A stretch of DNA of 64,000 nucleotides from Delphinapterus leucas. Lineage: Eukaryota; Chordata; Mammalia; Artiodactyla; Monodontidae. The notes beneath the pieces were generated by a model, which was not told the origin of the DNA, ran no database searches, and was given only the letters and a program-made list of their open reading frames with translations. The position numbers and the translations under genes were made by a program. Location of the stretch: assembly GCF_002288925.2 (NCBI RefSeq), contig NW_022098069.1:81996380-82060379 (forward strand), written 5' to 3'. This document shows, one piece after another, positions 47,457 through 59,697 of the stretch; position 1 is the stretch's first letter; each line of letters starts with the position of its first letter.

Positions 47457-47829
47457 AGGGCTTCCTTGGTGGCACAGTGGTTGAGAATCCATCTGCCAAG
47501 GCAGGGGACATGAGTTCGAGCCCTGGTCTGGGAAGATCCCACATGCCGCGGAGCAACTAAGCCCGTGTGCCACAGCTACAGAGCCTGTGCTCCAGAGCCC
47601 GCAAGCCACAACTACTGAGCCCACATGCCACAACTACTGAGCCCACATGCCACAACTGCTGAAGCCCGCATGCCTAGAGCTCGTGCTCTGCAACAAGAGA
47701 AGCCACCAAAATGAGAAGCCCGCGTACCACAAGGAAGAATAGCCCCCGCTCGCCACAACTAGAGAAAGCCCGCGTGCAGCAACGAAGTCCCAACGCAGCC
47801 ATAAATAAATTTATTTATTAAAAAAAAAA
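47457..47829 (+). mobile_element. CHR-type SINE, long form, with internal 22-bp repeats
   Basis: Starts 'agggcttccttggtggcaca', B-box-like 'tgagttcgagccctggtctg', ends with AT-rich tail. Target-site duplication 'aagttgccc' at 47448-47456 and 47830-47838. A 22/23-bp unit 'gccacaactactgagcccac' plus 'at' is repeated three times at 47605-47671, making this copy ~75 bp longer than the one at 36917. Confidence 0.95.
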
Positions 47830-47838
47830 AAGTTGCCC

Positions 47839-48889
47839 TAGTTCTGACCTAGCCTCATCAACCAAATATCATTTTAACATATTTGCTTATCAATATTTAC
47901 AAAGATACATGAAGTCTTCTCACCTTAAGCCAAATAGAAACTAAATTAAAACTAAATTACACACACACACATGCACACGCACACGCACACTGACGTGGGC
48001 CATACTCTTCCAATGCAAATACAGTGATTATCATCCACAAAGAAATATCATCCACAAAGAAGACAACCCTTTGGGCATCTGAAATCTACAGGCAAGATGG
48101 CAGAGCTCCTAGAGGCATAACCCATCTAAACATGTCTCCCTGAAGACACCACAAGGTACTAAATAATAATCCCTCACTTGAAATCTGACTGCCTGCTCCA
48201 ATGAAAATACAGGCCTCTGTGAGCCCTGAACTGGGGATAAGGGATAAAATGTCTGATTCTATTTAAGATTCTTGTATATGAAGATTTCATGTGTGAATGT
48301 TTTGAGAAAAAAATATTAAAAAATTTTTTAAACCAAGACATTTTAAAGCATGAAATTTGGTCCAAATATGGGACTAAGTGGGTCATAAATATCACAGTCT
48401 CTCTTCAATACTATAATAAATATTGAAGAGATATTTCTTGGGAGCCTAATAGTATGCATATAATTGTTTTTCATATTAAAAATTGACCTGGTCTCAGTTA
48501 ATCTGTTTAGAGCGAGGCAATCTGTGCACCATATCGGGAGAAGAAGGCTATGGCCAATAACATAAATAGAATATACATTTGCTACATGTTCTGTAGGAAA
48601 GAAAAAGCCCTTATAAAGCCTTTATAAAGCTTAAGACTCTTAAATCAAATCTTAGTAGCAACGTTAAACAAAATCTCTTTTCTAAGCAAAAGCAATGAGA
48701 ATGCTAGCTCACAAGGAGCTCAAATATTCTACTGCACCTATTGTGTTAGGAAAAATGGCATATTTACAGAAATGAATAAAGGTTGAAAATTAAAATAACT
48801 ATAGATGAGTTTTTAAATTTAATTTTTAAATTTAAAAATTAAATTTTAGTTTGGTCATGAATACTAAATATCCATATCTAAAAGTCTGC
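47839..48889. other. Unassigned interval with repeats and a perfect palindrome
   Basis: No gene. It includes (CA)n at ~47959-47990, a 17-bp tandem pair 'tatcatccacaaagaaa' (~48029-48062) and a perfect 32-bp AT palindrome at 48815-48846. Confidence 0.4.
48815..48846. repeat. Perfect 32-bp AT palindrome
   Basis: Self-complementary over 32 bp (halves 'aaatttaatttttaaa' and its reverse complement, no spacer). All A/T. Confidence 0.95.
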
Positions 48890-49310
48890 TCTAATGTATA
48901 CTGGTTCCCTTGCTGTCCCTAAAATACTTCAATTATCCTCCCACCTCAGGGCCTCTGCACGTGCTACTTCTTCTGTGTGGAATGGTCTTCTCCCTGATAT
49001 CGGGATGGCTCACCCCTCACTTCCTTCAGCTCTTTGCTTAAACACCACCGTGTGAGTGTGTCCTTCCAACATAAAAGAGCAAATTACATTCCCTTCCTCC
49101 ATCCTGCATTTCTTGTCTCTCTTAGCCTTGCTCCAAAGCGCTTATCATCACCTAATATAGAATACATATGCTTAAAAAATTTTTTGTTGTCCATTTATTG
49201 TCATGAGAGAAGGATCATTATGTGTTTTATTTACTGCTATACCCTGAGCACCAAAAGCAATGTCCACGTGTAGTGATAGCTTAATTAATAAATCTGAAAT
49301 AAATGAAAAT
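48890..49310 (+). mobile_element. L2 LINE 3'-end fragment (sense)
   Basis: 'tcagggcctctgcacgtgct', 'ttcagctctttgcttaaaca', 'ctccaaagcgcttatcatca', 'ttatttactgctataccctg' and 'agcttaattaataaatctga' follow the L2 3' region. Confidence 0.75.
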
Positions 49311-50030
49311 AGCCACAGGATCAGAAGGAACCCAAGTGTTCTCTGACAGCTTCAACGTTAATTCATTGCAAAACCACAACTAGAATTACTGCCCCCCCAA
49401 ATAAAAAAGTCTTGTATTTAAACATAGTAAACACTGTTTCCCCACAATCACTTTATTGAATCTTTACAATCGTATTATTCTAATATAAGGAGGAAAAGGT
49501 TTTTTTATATACCATCAAAAGAAAGCTACTTAAAAGTTTACTCCGTCTAGTATGCAAACCATTAGGAGAACAAAGGGCTTTATGGGCCAAAACTTTACAT
49601 CGGTGGAGAAATTAAATCAGAAAATCAACAGCATCTTATATATATTGAATATATGTTTCCATTAGACAAAAATTTAATTAACTTACGAGTATAAATTGAA
49701 TATCAATCTATAGTTTGATTCCCAGTTACTTAAAAGGAAGATCCTCCTTTAAGCCCACAGTGATGGCTGATAATTTTGTTCTCATAGACTTTAACTTCTG
49801 AAGTGAATGATAAACGTCCCTAGAAGATAAGAATAATCACTAATACCAGAGTACTTTCTATGTTTCAGGAGCTGTGCTTGCATTAACCACTACCGTATGA
49901 CAATTCTGTAGGGTAAGATTTTCTTTCCAATTTTCATAGATTTAAGAAGAAAGGAGGAACTAGGATTTTTGCGCTAAATTCATGTTGAAGCGATCAGAGA
50001 ATATTTAGGTTCCCCTGACCCTATGGTTAC
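49311..50030. other. Unassigned AT-rich interval
   Basis: About 720 bases with no recognised gene. A faint MIR-like trace occurs at ~49870-49950. Confidence 0.4.
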
Positions 50031-50140
50031 ATTAATTCACTTAAGGTGTATTAACTGAGCTGTCACTACATGCAGACATTACTTAGGTACTTAGCAGTGA
50101 ATAAAACAGATAATGATAAAATTGAGTAAATAAATAAATA
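50031..50140 (-). mobile_element. L2 LINE fragment (antisense)
   Basis: The + strand has 'aaggtgtattaactgagctg', 'aggtacttagcagtgaataa' and 'aacagataatg', the reverse complement of the L2 3' end. Confidence 0.55.
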
Positions 50141-50329
50141 AGGGAAGAAATGACAAATCTCCCTTACAGAAGAATTCAGAATAATTTATGTAGATATTTT
50201 CCTTTTGAGGATGTGGAGTTGAAGGCCTTCCCTATTCTTGAGTGTGGGCTACGCTTATACACTTACCGACTTTCTTCCAAAGGGTGGAGTGCAGAAAAGG
50301 GAGAGAGAAGGAAGAAGAACTTTACAGTG

Positions 50330-50870
50330 GAGAACCCTGGCCACACTTCCTCAGCAGGTGAACAAGGTTAACATCATCAGTGATAAGTCATGTTGATAGC
50401 CTGTGTACTTGACATGCTGTGATGAGAAAGGTACTTCACCTCTGTGGTCTTCCTCCAAAAGCACATAACCCTAGTCTAATCATGAGGGAAAACCTCAGAC
50501 AAATCCAAGTTGAAGGACAGTGTACAAGATGCCTGATAAGTCTTCCTCAAAATTGTCCAGATCCTCAAATCAAGGAAAGTCAGAAAAACTGTCACACAGA
50601 AAACTAAGGGGCATGACAACTAAATGTAACGTGCACCCTGGAACAGAAAAGGTCATTAGGGAAAAAATTAGTGGAATTCAGATAAAGTGTGGAATTAAGT
50701 TGATAATAATGTACAAATGTTGGCCCTTTCATTGTGACAAGTGTACCCCTAGTCATGTAAAATGTTAACGATAGGGGAAACTGAGATAGGGACAGATGGG
50801 CGTTCTCTGTGCTATTTTTGCAACTTTTCTGTAAATCTAAAACCATTCTAAAATTAAAAGTTTTAAAATA
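50330..50870 (+). mobile_element. L1M-type 3'-end fragment (sense), family uncertain
   Basis: 'gtgataagtcatgttgatag', 'ctctgtggtcttcctccaaa', 'gtctaatcatgagggaaaac', 'ggaacagaaaaggtcattag' and 'ttttgcaacttttctgtaaa' occur in an order I know from mammalian L1-type repeats. It ends in 'attctaaaattaaaag'. No intact frame. Confidence 0.65.
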
Positions 50871-52689
50871 TATATTTAACATAGTGAACCCCTTAGACAA
50901 AAATTCAAAGAACTCGTACTCCCATTCCCAAGCATATTCACCCACCCCCCACCATGACAACAACAAAACTGATGTGAAATGGAGTCTAAGATATTCAAAC
51001 TGGAACCACCATGGAGAGTGGTTTACCTTGGACGAGTGGGGATGACTCTATTGGCCAGACATAAGAGACAGGCTGGAAAGTATAATGACCTGGATGAAAG
51101 ATTTTGGTTTTTCTAATTTCGGGGGTGGATAAAACTTCAAAATCTCAGCTGAGCACTAGAGCAACAGGGAAGCTTTCCTTTCCAGGCATGAGAAAGGCCT
51201 CATTAAGAACTTCTGTTAACTTAGGATAAAAATCAAGAAGGGGTTACTTTGGAGATGTTGGGAGTAAGGCAAAAGAAGGGAGCTCTGGGAGCAGAAAACC
51301 ACAGGAAAACAATTGCTGGAGAGGCCTTGGGGGTCCCGGGGCAGAAATGCTTATCTGCTCAGTGGAATGTGATTCTGAGTGCTCTAAGGGAGAGATTCCT
51401 GACTGAGGGAGACTAAGACCCAAAGGGCACTGTGGGTCCCGCCGGCACCATATTGGAATTGTAGACCCGAGGTTCATTTGTTTTGTTGCTGTTAATTAAA
51501 TCTCTAAAATCCACATTAAGAACGTTTTCAAGTTAGGATATATTTTTTCCCACATGGGACAAGCCAGTGAATTTTCATCCTATCATAATGTACATTTACA
51601 ATCTGTGTCACTGAAATCTTGAATGTAAGGAATCAGCTGTAATTCTCAATTTAAGAGAGGCCCAAACCAGGAAGTGAGGACCAGAGGAAGCAGCATCACG
51701 AGAAGAAAATTTAATTTTTACCTTGATTATTTTGTATCTCTCGCCATATCTACACTGATCAAAGAAGAAAGGAAAAATTTTTTTGATTTGAAAATGAAAT
51801 CTGTCCTTCTGAAAAAGGACCAAAAGGGAGACACGCATATTTCAGGCAAAATAAAAAGTGTGTATCTTTCTACTGGGCTCTGGTCACCTACTGCTCATAT
51901 GTATAGTTGTCTTCCCTGGTGTAATAATTTATTGCCTATTAGTTCACTATTTTGTAGGCCCACTTTTCTCTCTTTGGCTGCATGGGTTACTCCATTTGTG
52001 GTAATGAACTGGGTTGTGGGTAATCACACCATCAAGACCCATCTACCTTAAGCCCCAAAGCTTGAAACCCTCTCAGCATTTAGTCCTGCAAAACAGAAAA
52101 AAAGCAACAACCTGCAAAAATAGAGACCTGAGAACTTCTGGAGATATTAACCTTAAGCTTAACAGGGAGTCATCAATAAATAACATGCAGTATAATTATC
52201 AATATGAACCACATTTAGTAATTAATACCTTGCAAACAAAAGAGAAATGAAACACTGAGTGGAATTAGACAGAGGTTATATTCCGTTCCCCTTGAAGATC
52301 CTGCTTTGAAGGGGAAATCACAAACTGTTGAAAACTATAGAAGAGCCATTTCCCCAAAGCTCACATAGTGAGTCGCTTAGCAAATAGGATTCTTAACACG
52401 CATCCATCTGTGTGCTCTTACAAGCTTTACCTATGCTTAATTCTAAACGTCCAACTCCTCCCATTTAATTACAACTTTTCACCTTTCATGGAAGTATCCA
52501 AAGGTTTTGGCAGAAGTGTGTGATTAATAAAAATGAGTGGGAAAAGTAGTTAAATATAGCCTCTTTCATATGTCATTCTTATTATCTGGGATTCTTAGGC
52601 TAGAATTTGTTGGTTGTAACCTCTAGTTTCTGCTGATAAATCCCATTTTTTGATGGCCTATACTTTATTGAGTAAGGGAAGGGAACTAG
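50871..52689. other. Unassigned interval
   Basis: About 1.8 kb with no recognised gene or repeat. A frame at 51674-52051 has no recognised family. Confidence 0.4.
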
Positions 52690-52870
52690 TAATTACAGAG
52701 CAATCACCAAGGTAGATGGATTATCCCACTGGCTATCTCATGGAATTCTCTGAACAAGTCTATGAGATCAGGCTTGTTAACATCAATGAATAGACCAGAA
52801 ATTTCAGGCTAAGAGAGGCCAAGCCACTGACCCAAGACTAAAAGTAATAGATTGAGAATGCACTTACTGA
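52690..52870 (-). mobile_element. MIR SINE (antisense)
   Basis: The + strand has 'ggaattctctgaacaagtct', 'atgagatcaggcttg', 'ttcaggctaagagaggccaa' and 'gccactgacccaagactaaa', the reverse complement of MIR. Confidence 0.65.
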
Positions 52871-54079
52871 CCTTTCCAGCCCCTAAGCCTGTCATTTTCC
52901 AATTCTGGGAGCCAAATGTATCTAGAAATAGAATATGAAGGTCTTCTTGATGCTTTGTAAGTGACCATACCTAAAGTAAAGTTGTAGTTATTTATATGAC
53001 ATTTGATCAATGCCCCATAATATTTAGCAGTTTGTCGATGGTTGAGAGAACAAAGGATAATTGCACTTCCCAAGTGCAAGTCACTGATTCAGAAGGGAAT
53101 CCAGTCATTGCCAGCACTGCTGGCCAGTTGAGTCTGTGATAAAAGGAGAGAAACAAGCTCTCACCATCACTCATAAACCCTTTTCAGCAACCCGTCCCCA
53201 CTGCACCAGCCACGGAACAATGCCTGGATGTTGGAGGGAAGGGTTACAATTTCCTTCCATAATTGTTACCTAGCACAGCAAGTCTAACCCTCATCATGAT
53301 GTTCAAGTTAAGCTAGAATGAGAGCAGATGCACCTCAGGATATGTTATAGGATATCAAAATGTAGTATGTTTTTTTTTCTTTCACTGTCTTCTGCTAGGA
53401 GGCCAAACACTTAGCAGGATCTGAGATTTCCCTTTTTTTTTTTTTTTTTTTTAGGAATGGAATATTAGTTTAGTCACGATCCCATACCTGTACCATCTAT
53501 GGTTTCAGTGACCCCAATCTGACTTTCTCTGGCAGGGCATCTTCCGGAGTGCTGTACAGAGCACAGTAAGTATTCCGTGCTTTTTAAATTGAATAAATGT
53601 GTATTTGGATCTCAGATTCCATTCAAAATACTCATCAGCTTCTGTGCACATTGCTTCAATCTTAGTCAAATTTTACTGGAAACACATTTTTAAGACAATT
53701 GGGATAATAATGATAAATAACAATAGTAAAACAAATACTCCATCTTAAACAAGTTTTAATACTTAACACTAGAAAAAGGGCTCAATGCTTATTATAGTCA
53801 ATGATCTCTCTCTACCAGATGAGAACAATACAAGGAAGCTTTAGGTTTTAAAATTTCCTTAGCCACAAGGATCACATAGGTAGTTAGCATCGCCTACTAT
53901 GATCAGAAGAAAAACGAAAGAGAAACAAAATTATCATAGGAAATAAGAACTTGGCATAAACTCGTCAAAAACAAGTCATCTATTCAAACAGAATTAAATT
54001 CGGATCCCCTAGATATACTATCTCTCATAAGAATAGCTCCAAAAGAACACATCCACCCAATTTCAGGAAATGTCCTTCC
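52871..54079. other. Unassigned interval with a T-run
   Basis: About 1.2 kb without a recognised gene. A 20-T run lies at 53433-53452 but no SINE body is attached to it. Confidence 0.4.
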
Positions 54080-54415
54080 TGTTCTGTGGTACTTGTTTGA
54101 ACTCTAGCCATCTTTCAAATCTCAGGTCATTCCATTTCCTTCCCGAAGCCATTAGCTCTTATTCTGTCCCTTTCTCCATTTCCTAAATGCCATGAAAGTA
54201 GGGTTGTGCCTCACAAATTAACATAGAGCACATACAGGACACGCTTCTATGACATTGTAAGGTGGTACACACATTTTCATGTGTAACTCATCTCTGACAC
54301 AAGAAACTGAGCCACCGGAATGCAGAAACTGCTCCCACATTCCTTCCCTGTAGCTAGCAGTGAGCTAGGCACAAATTATACTCAATAAATGCTCATGGAC
54401 TGACTTCTGGGTGAA
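54080..54415 (+). mobile_element. L2 LINE 3'-end fragment (sense)
   Basis: 'atctttcaaatctcaggtca', 'ttcccgaagccattagctct', 'gagctaggcacaaattatac' and 'tcaataaatgctcatggact' match the L2 3' end. Confidence 0.65.
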
Positions 54416-54559
54416 TACCAAATGATCTGCTTGTTTGCTGTGAAATGCTGTGTTTTGGCATGTATTCATCTCTTATTGTTTTTTTGGAAGTTCTTTATCT
54501 CCTCTTGATTTATTTTCTGAACCATGACATGCAAATGTGTTTTTCCTTCCTCTCATCAA
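54416..54559. other. Short unassigned interval
   Basis: Nothing recognised between two L2 fragments; possibly part of one broken L2. Confidence 0.35.
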
Positions 54560-54850
54560 TCTAAATGCTACACCTCATTGAAATCTATCCTTAAGCCCTG
54601 CCTCTTCCAGGAATTCCCTCTGATGCCCCTGTGTGTAGCCATCTTTCCTTTAGCAGATGTACTTTAAATAATGCTATCAAGCTGGTAAACCCCTATTACT
54701 TCACACTAGTCTTCAGTGTTTTCCATTGTCCATATTACTTCCCCAAGTAGATAATAAACTCCCTTAGCTCAGGGGATGTGCCTTCTACTTTCTTTGAATC
54801 ACCCACAAAAATCATCCATGAAATCTAAAGAAATGTGGATTGATTGGGTT
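54560..54850 (+). mobile_element. L2 LINE 3'-end fragment (sense)
   Basis: 'cctcttccaggaattccctc', 'agatgtactttaaataatgc', 'aagtagataataaactccct' and 'tcaggggatgtgccttctac' match the L2 3' end. It may be a second copy or a piece of the one before. Confidence 0.65.
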
Positions 54851-56639
54851 TCTGATTCTGTCATATTTTGTGGTCTCTTCTAGCCTCAGTTAGCTGACCC
54901 ATCATATACTTTTTTTCCCCAAAGTGTGATTGCTTTTTACTTTACAACTTAGCCATAAAGGGATTTTATTAATAGCTCAAACAACTTAATATGTGTGAGA
55001 CATTCCTCCTGGATTTCCAATATGGTGTTTTTAAGAAGGTCCCAATTCCTGGAGATTTTAAGGTATTTTTAAAATTTCTCACTTCAGTTTTTTCTAGTAT
55101 TTGGCCACAGTTTCCTTTTCTAAAATCAAGTAACCAAATAATGGACTTTTTTCCCCATTATAGCCAGAATATTTAAATAAATTTAATTAGGTTATGATAA
55201 TTGCAATAAAGGCAAAATAATTACAAAATCACCATGAATTACTGCAACCTCTCCCTTTTGTTCTTTATACACACTCACTGTATTTGTCTTTGTGGGTTCT
55301 GAAAGTCTGTCTAGAGAAGTAGCCCTCTTATCAAATCACGGAATGACTGACAGAACCATTATATTTTTAAAAAGTCACATTTTCTCCCATTTCACAAATC
55401 TGTAGGTATATTATTACACGGAATATGTTTTTATCGTTAAATCAACAGTGTGCTTACAGAGAAAAGCATAAGGTTTTGAGCTTCCTAAAAATTGTTAAAA
55501 TTGAGGTAATAACTAGAAGTTTTGCTTCTTTGTTTATCGTAGTCTCTAAAAGAAATACATTAATCCAACATATTTGATATTCATGTATAAAGCAAAGGAA
55601 GAAAAAATAGTGTGAAAAGTAGAGTGTGTAAATGTTAGTGGATATGAATTTTACTTGGATTGATGTACACTTTTACAGTCATCTGCAGAGAAATAGCACT
55701 ATTTAATATTTTAAGATTTTCAATAAGGAATCTGAAAAATACACACACATATATGAAATTGTCAGTTGCTTAATTTAACAGATAAAAGTTCAATTGTATA
55801 GATTAAGACCTGATGATAAACAAGCACCTCTTCTAGTTGCTTTATTGGTTAAAACAATACATTCTTTTACTATCAATACCAGAGATTCATAGATTTATGA
55901 GCTTCTCTCCATTGTAATGGTTCTTGCTCTGTAAATAATATATGCTTTCTTCAAAGTAACTGTAACACTAAAAGAGAAAAGTGTGAAGTTATTAAAAAAA
56001 AAAGACATACAGAGGGGATAGAGAATATTGAAGACAGAAGATTATATTGAGAATAAATATTGAAAATAATTAACTATATGCTTAATAATTAACTATATGA
56101 AAGAGACTCAAAGGCTTGAGTCCTTTCATTTATTTTTCTGAGCATGGAGTCATGTATATATAGACTGTTGTAACAGGTAAACATGTCTGCCTGCTTCTCA
56201 GTTGCTAGCCCAGTCCCCTTCTTTTCCCAATTGCCTCTTCTTCTCTTCAGTGTCAACTCTCTTAAGCCCCTTCCTCAACTTCTTATCTCTTAGTTTCTAA
56301 ATTTACAATCAATTTGATGAGAATAATAAATTACTTCGTGACCATTAAAGCAACTGAAAGAGGCAAACATCCTTAGAATTTGATTTAAATAATTAATGTT
56401 CAGCTCTCCTGACGCTAAGCAATGAAAAATTCTGGGCATAACAACATGCTGCCTGCATCCTGAGAGTGTCTCTCTGTAAGGTACAGAAAGGGTTGCTGCT
56501 TACTTGCTCTCTTTGAATCCTTCTCTACTGGCACTGCTCAGTGTGCATCACAGGCCTATGGCATCTTATGTTTCCACAGTGCTGAGGTGAAATGGAAAAG
56601 TAATACTGCCACAAAGCTCTATGAACAATCTAAAGAGGG
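54851..56639. other. Unassigned AT-rich interval
   Basis: About 1.8 kb with no recognised gene or repeat. Confidence 0.4.
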
Positions 56640-57275
56640 ACTCTCATTTCCATGTCTGTTGACCTTATATGTGCTGTTTTTTATGCCTCAAATTCCTTCC
56701 CTTCGGGCTTCCCTGGTGGCGCAGTGGTTAAGAATCCACCTGCTAATGCAGGGGACATGGGTTTGATTCCTGGTCTGGGAAGATCCCACGTGCCGTGGAG
56801 CAACTAAGCCTGCGTGCTACAACTACTGAGCCCGCGTGCCTAGAGCCTGTGCTCCGCAACGAGAGAAGCCACCGCGATGAGAAGCCCGCGCACCGCAACT
56901 AAGAGTAGCCCCCGTTCACTGCAACTAGAGAAAGCCTGCACAGAGCAACAAAGCCAACACAGCCTAAAATAAATAGATATTAAAAAAAAAAATTCCTTCC
57001 CTTTGTCAGTCTTCCTTCCCTTCTTCCTATTCCTCCATCAGGACTCAACTGAGGCACCCCCTTTCTTGTTTCTCTGCCTCTGTGCTCCCCTGCATTCATC
57101 TTCTGTGGTGCTCACTACTACTCTGTAATTGCCTGTCTACTTGTCTACCTTTCAAACCATTCTGCCAGCCATACTGAGAGTCCCTTTAAGTGGGTACTCG
57201 GTCTTTCACCTCTGTGTCGCTCCTAGATATCCATCATGGTGCCTGAATTATAAATTTGAATGAATAGATAAATGT
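56640..57275 (+). mobile_element. L2 LINE 3'-end fragment (sense), split by a SINE
   Basis: Pieces either side of a SINE (56704-56990): 'tatgcctcaaattcc' on the left and 'tcatcaggactcaactgagg'-like, 'tccctttaagtgggtactcg' and 'atcatggtgcctgaattata' on the right, in L2 3'-end order. Confidence 0.65.
56704..56990 (+). mobile_element. CHR-type SINE, long form
   Basis: Starts 'cgggcttccctggtggcgca', B-box-like 'gggtttgattcctggtctgg', one 'ctacaactactgagcccg' unit and 'gcaactagagaaagcctg', then an A-rich tail. Perfect 13-bp target-site duplication 'aattccttccctt' at 56691-56703 and 56991-57003. Confidence 0.96.
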
Positions 57276-57316
57276 CTGTATTCATGAACAGCTCCCTTCT
57301 TCTCACAGGATAGTCT

Positions 57317-57361
57317 GGACTTGTAGCCTGGTTCCGGACTTGCAGCCTGGTTCCAGACTTG
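57317..57361. repeat. 19-bp tandem repeat
   Basis: 'ggacttgtagcctggttcc' (57317-57335), a one-base variant (57336-57354) and a partial third copy. Confidence 0.9.
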
Positions 57362-57470
57362 CCATCTTCCTCCCTTTCCTCTTTATCTCCTGTAAACTCC
57401 CTCAAGTTGTCTGGGCACTCAAATGGTCCAGTCATCCAGGACTTATCCTTTCTCACACAGGCTGTGGCTT

Positions 57471-57833
57471 TTTTTTTTTTTTTTTTTTTAATTTATTTTA
57501 TTTATTTATTTTTGGCTGCATTGGGTCTTCATTGCTGTGTGCCAGCTTTCTCTGGTTGTGGCGAGCGGGGGCTACTCTTCATTGCGGTGCGCGGGCTTCT
57601 CATTGCGGTAGCTTCTTTTGTTGTGGAGCACGGGCTCTAGGCGTGCGGGCTTCAGTAGTTGTGGCACGTGGGCTCAGTAGTTGTGACTCGCGGGCTCTAG
57701 AGCGCAGGCTCAGTAGTTGTGGTGCACGGGCTTAGTTGCTCTGCAGCACGTGGGATCTTCCCGGATCAGGGCTAGAACCCATGTCTCCTGCATTGGCAGG
57801 CGGATTCCTAACCACTGCACCACCAGGGAAGCC
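57471..57833 (-). mobile_element. CHR-type SINE, long form (antisense)
   Basis: T-run and AAATA-type tail in antisense, 'ggctgcattgggtcttcatt', three 'cagtagttgtg' units, 'ctgcagcacgtgggatcttc' and 'ccaccagggaagccca'. Flanks 'aggctgtggctttt' and 'aggctatgtctttc' are an imperfect target-site duplication. The frames of ~90-130 codons here are SINE artefacts. Confidence 0.94.
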
Positions 57834-58690
57834 CAGGCTATGTCTTTCTAATTAAAATACTTTCTGTACTGGATGCAGGGAAAATCAAGACTGGGTTCAA
57901 ATGTTGCTGCCTCCTTGTTCCCTGAGCAATTTGTTTATAACACTAATATAGCATGAATTACATTGTCCCATAGCTAGTAATATATCTGTCCATCTTTCCC
58001 ATCACCCTGAACTCTTCATGGAGAAAGAGCTGTTCAGTTTTGTCTTTTTACCTTCAGAGAGTTTAAGTGATTTGCTCAAGTCCACAAAGCTGGCAAAAAA
58101 AAGCAAAGGCAAACCCAGATATTCCGCCTGTAAGTCCGGTACTCTAAAAATATTTTTCTGAACTTCCCTTTCTTTCACACCTGCCCAGGGACTTTATTAC
58201 TTTTAACAATATTAACAATAATACCAAACGTGTGTGTGCACACACATGGACACACACACACACAATACACACGTTTTTCTTTGACTGTTCTTATAAATTA
58301 TGACACAAATAACCCTGGAAACCAAAATAAATGTAGATAGTAAATACAGAGGCCCTGTTGGGAAGAATTCTAACACCGGCTTTACTCCCAAAGCTATGCA
58401 AAGTTCTGTTGGTAGTATTTGCCATTATTACGTAACTTCCTTTACTGAAGTTTCCCACCAAACCCTTAACGTTCTGATTCACAAGATGAAGACGGATGAC
58501 AGCCGTCTAATTGTTTCATGAGGAAAAAAAAAACCTTTTGAAATTTCCCTATATGAAAGCCAGTTTTTGAGGAGAAACTGTCAGTTAAGCTATAATGGAG
58601 CCCAACTACAACCAGCCAATATCTGGTGTATTTTCTGGACTGTGGACCTCTTGCTGATAGAGCTCGAATACTCAACAGAGTGCTCTGGGG
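57834..58690. other. Unassigned interval with a weak MIR trace
   Basis: No gene. A weak antisense MIR trace lies at ~58055-58150 ('gagtttaagtgatttgctca', 'caaagctggcaaaaaaaagc'). A (TG)n(CA)n tract lies at ~58229-58273. Confidence 0.4.
58229..58273. repeat. TG/CA microsatellite, self-complementary
   Basis: 'cgtgtgtgtgcacacacatg' followed by (CA)n and a terminal 'acacacg' gives potential for Z-DNA and hairpin structure. Confidence 0.85.
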
Positions 58691-58734
58691 CGGGATGAGG
58701 GAGAGAGGACTTATTAGATAGGCCAAGGCAGCCT

Positions 58735-58930
58735 GAAATAAGTACAGTCTGAGAGCAGGTCTTGGAATCTTGAGGCTTTCTGAACTGTAATCCTAGCTCA
58801 GACACTGATCCCTCCTGCAACCTGGGATAAATGACTCAACCTTCTGCCCTGGGTTTCCAGATCCTCTACATAGGGATAATAATCCTGACCACAGTAGGCT
58901 AGCATCTGAATTAAACATCTGAGAGGTCTG
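58735..58930 (+). mobile_element. MIR SINE (sense)
   Basis: 'aggtcttggaatcttgaggc', 'taatcctagctcagacactg', 'cctgggataaatgactcaac', 'tagggataataatcctgacc' and 'gaattaaacatctgagaggt' match the MIR consensus in order. Confidence 0.7.
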
Positions 58931-59697
58931 ATCTTAAGGAAAGGCAGAATGAAGCATCACATTCCTTACAGACAGTAGAGACCCTTTCAACTCAAGCTAC
59001 CCGGAACAATTTCTGTTAACGGGGTAAGAGACGGCTGATTTAGGTATCCAGGTATCCTGAAAGTGTTGTTTAGGCCTAAAAGGAAGTCAAAGACATAAAT
59101 GAAAGAAACATGAGGCTGAAAACTGAAAACAAAAATAAAAACAAAATAATGTTTACTTCACCCCAAATCACCATAGTTTTCTATCTGTGACAAGATAGTG
59201 TTTCAGTTTGAAGACAGGTGACATTTCTGAGCATTGCTCCTACTACCTAAACTTATCAGCATATTTTGTTATTTACTTCAATAGCTTACAGATATATTCA
59301 GTTGGAGAAGAACTCAAATTATAATCACCAACAGTTCAAGGATACAACTTTTTGATACCTGGAGAGTCTATCAAAAGTGCCATTGTGGATTATACAGAAC
59401 ATTAAGATTCTGTAAGCTTGCAATAAAATTAAAATATGTAGAATTGAGTCACTTATAAAATAGGTGAGGGGACGCGTTTTAGAACGTCATACAGAGTTCC
59501 AAATTCTCTCAATTCCAGATTAATTTTCCCATAGGAATAAATGCAAAAGAGGGGAAATGCATTCTTGGAAAGATGAACTCTAAAGCCACTCTAATGCATA
59601 TTTACTTTTATTCTTTTCTCAGCATTATTTCTCTTATCTCAGAGTCTGCTTTCCTATATTAACAACAGAACAAAACATGGTGGTGATTTGTCCGTTG
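58931..59697. other. Unassigned interval
   Basis: No gene or repeat was recognised. Confidence 0.4.

Noticed and set aside
53433..53452. 20-T run as the tail of an antisense SINE
   Set aside because: No SINE body or target-site duplication lies next to it.
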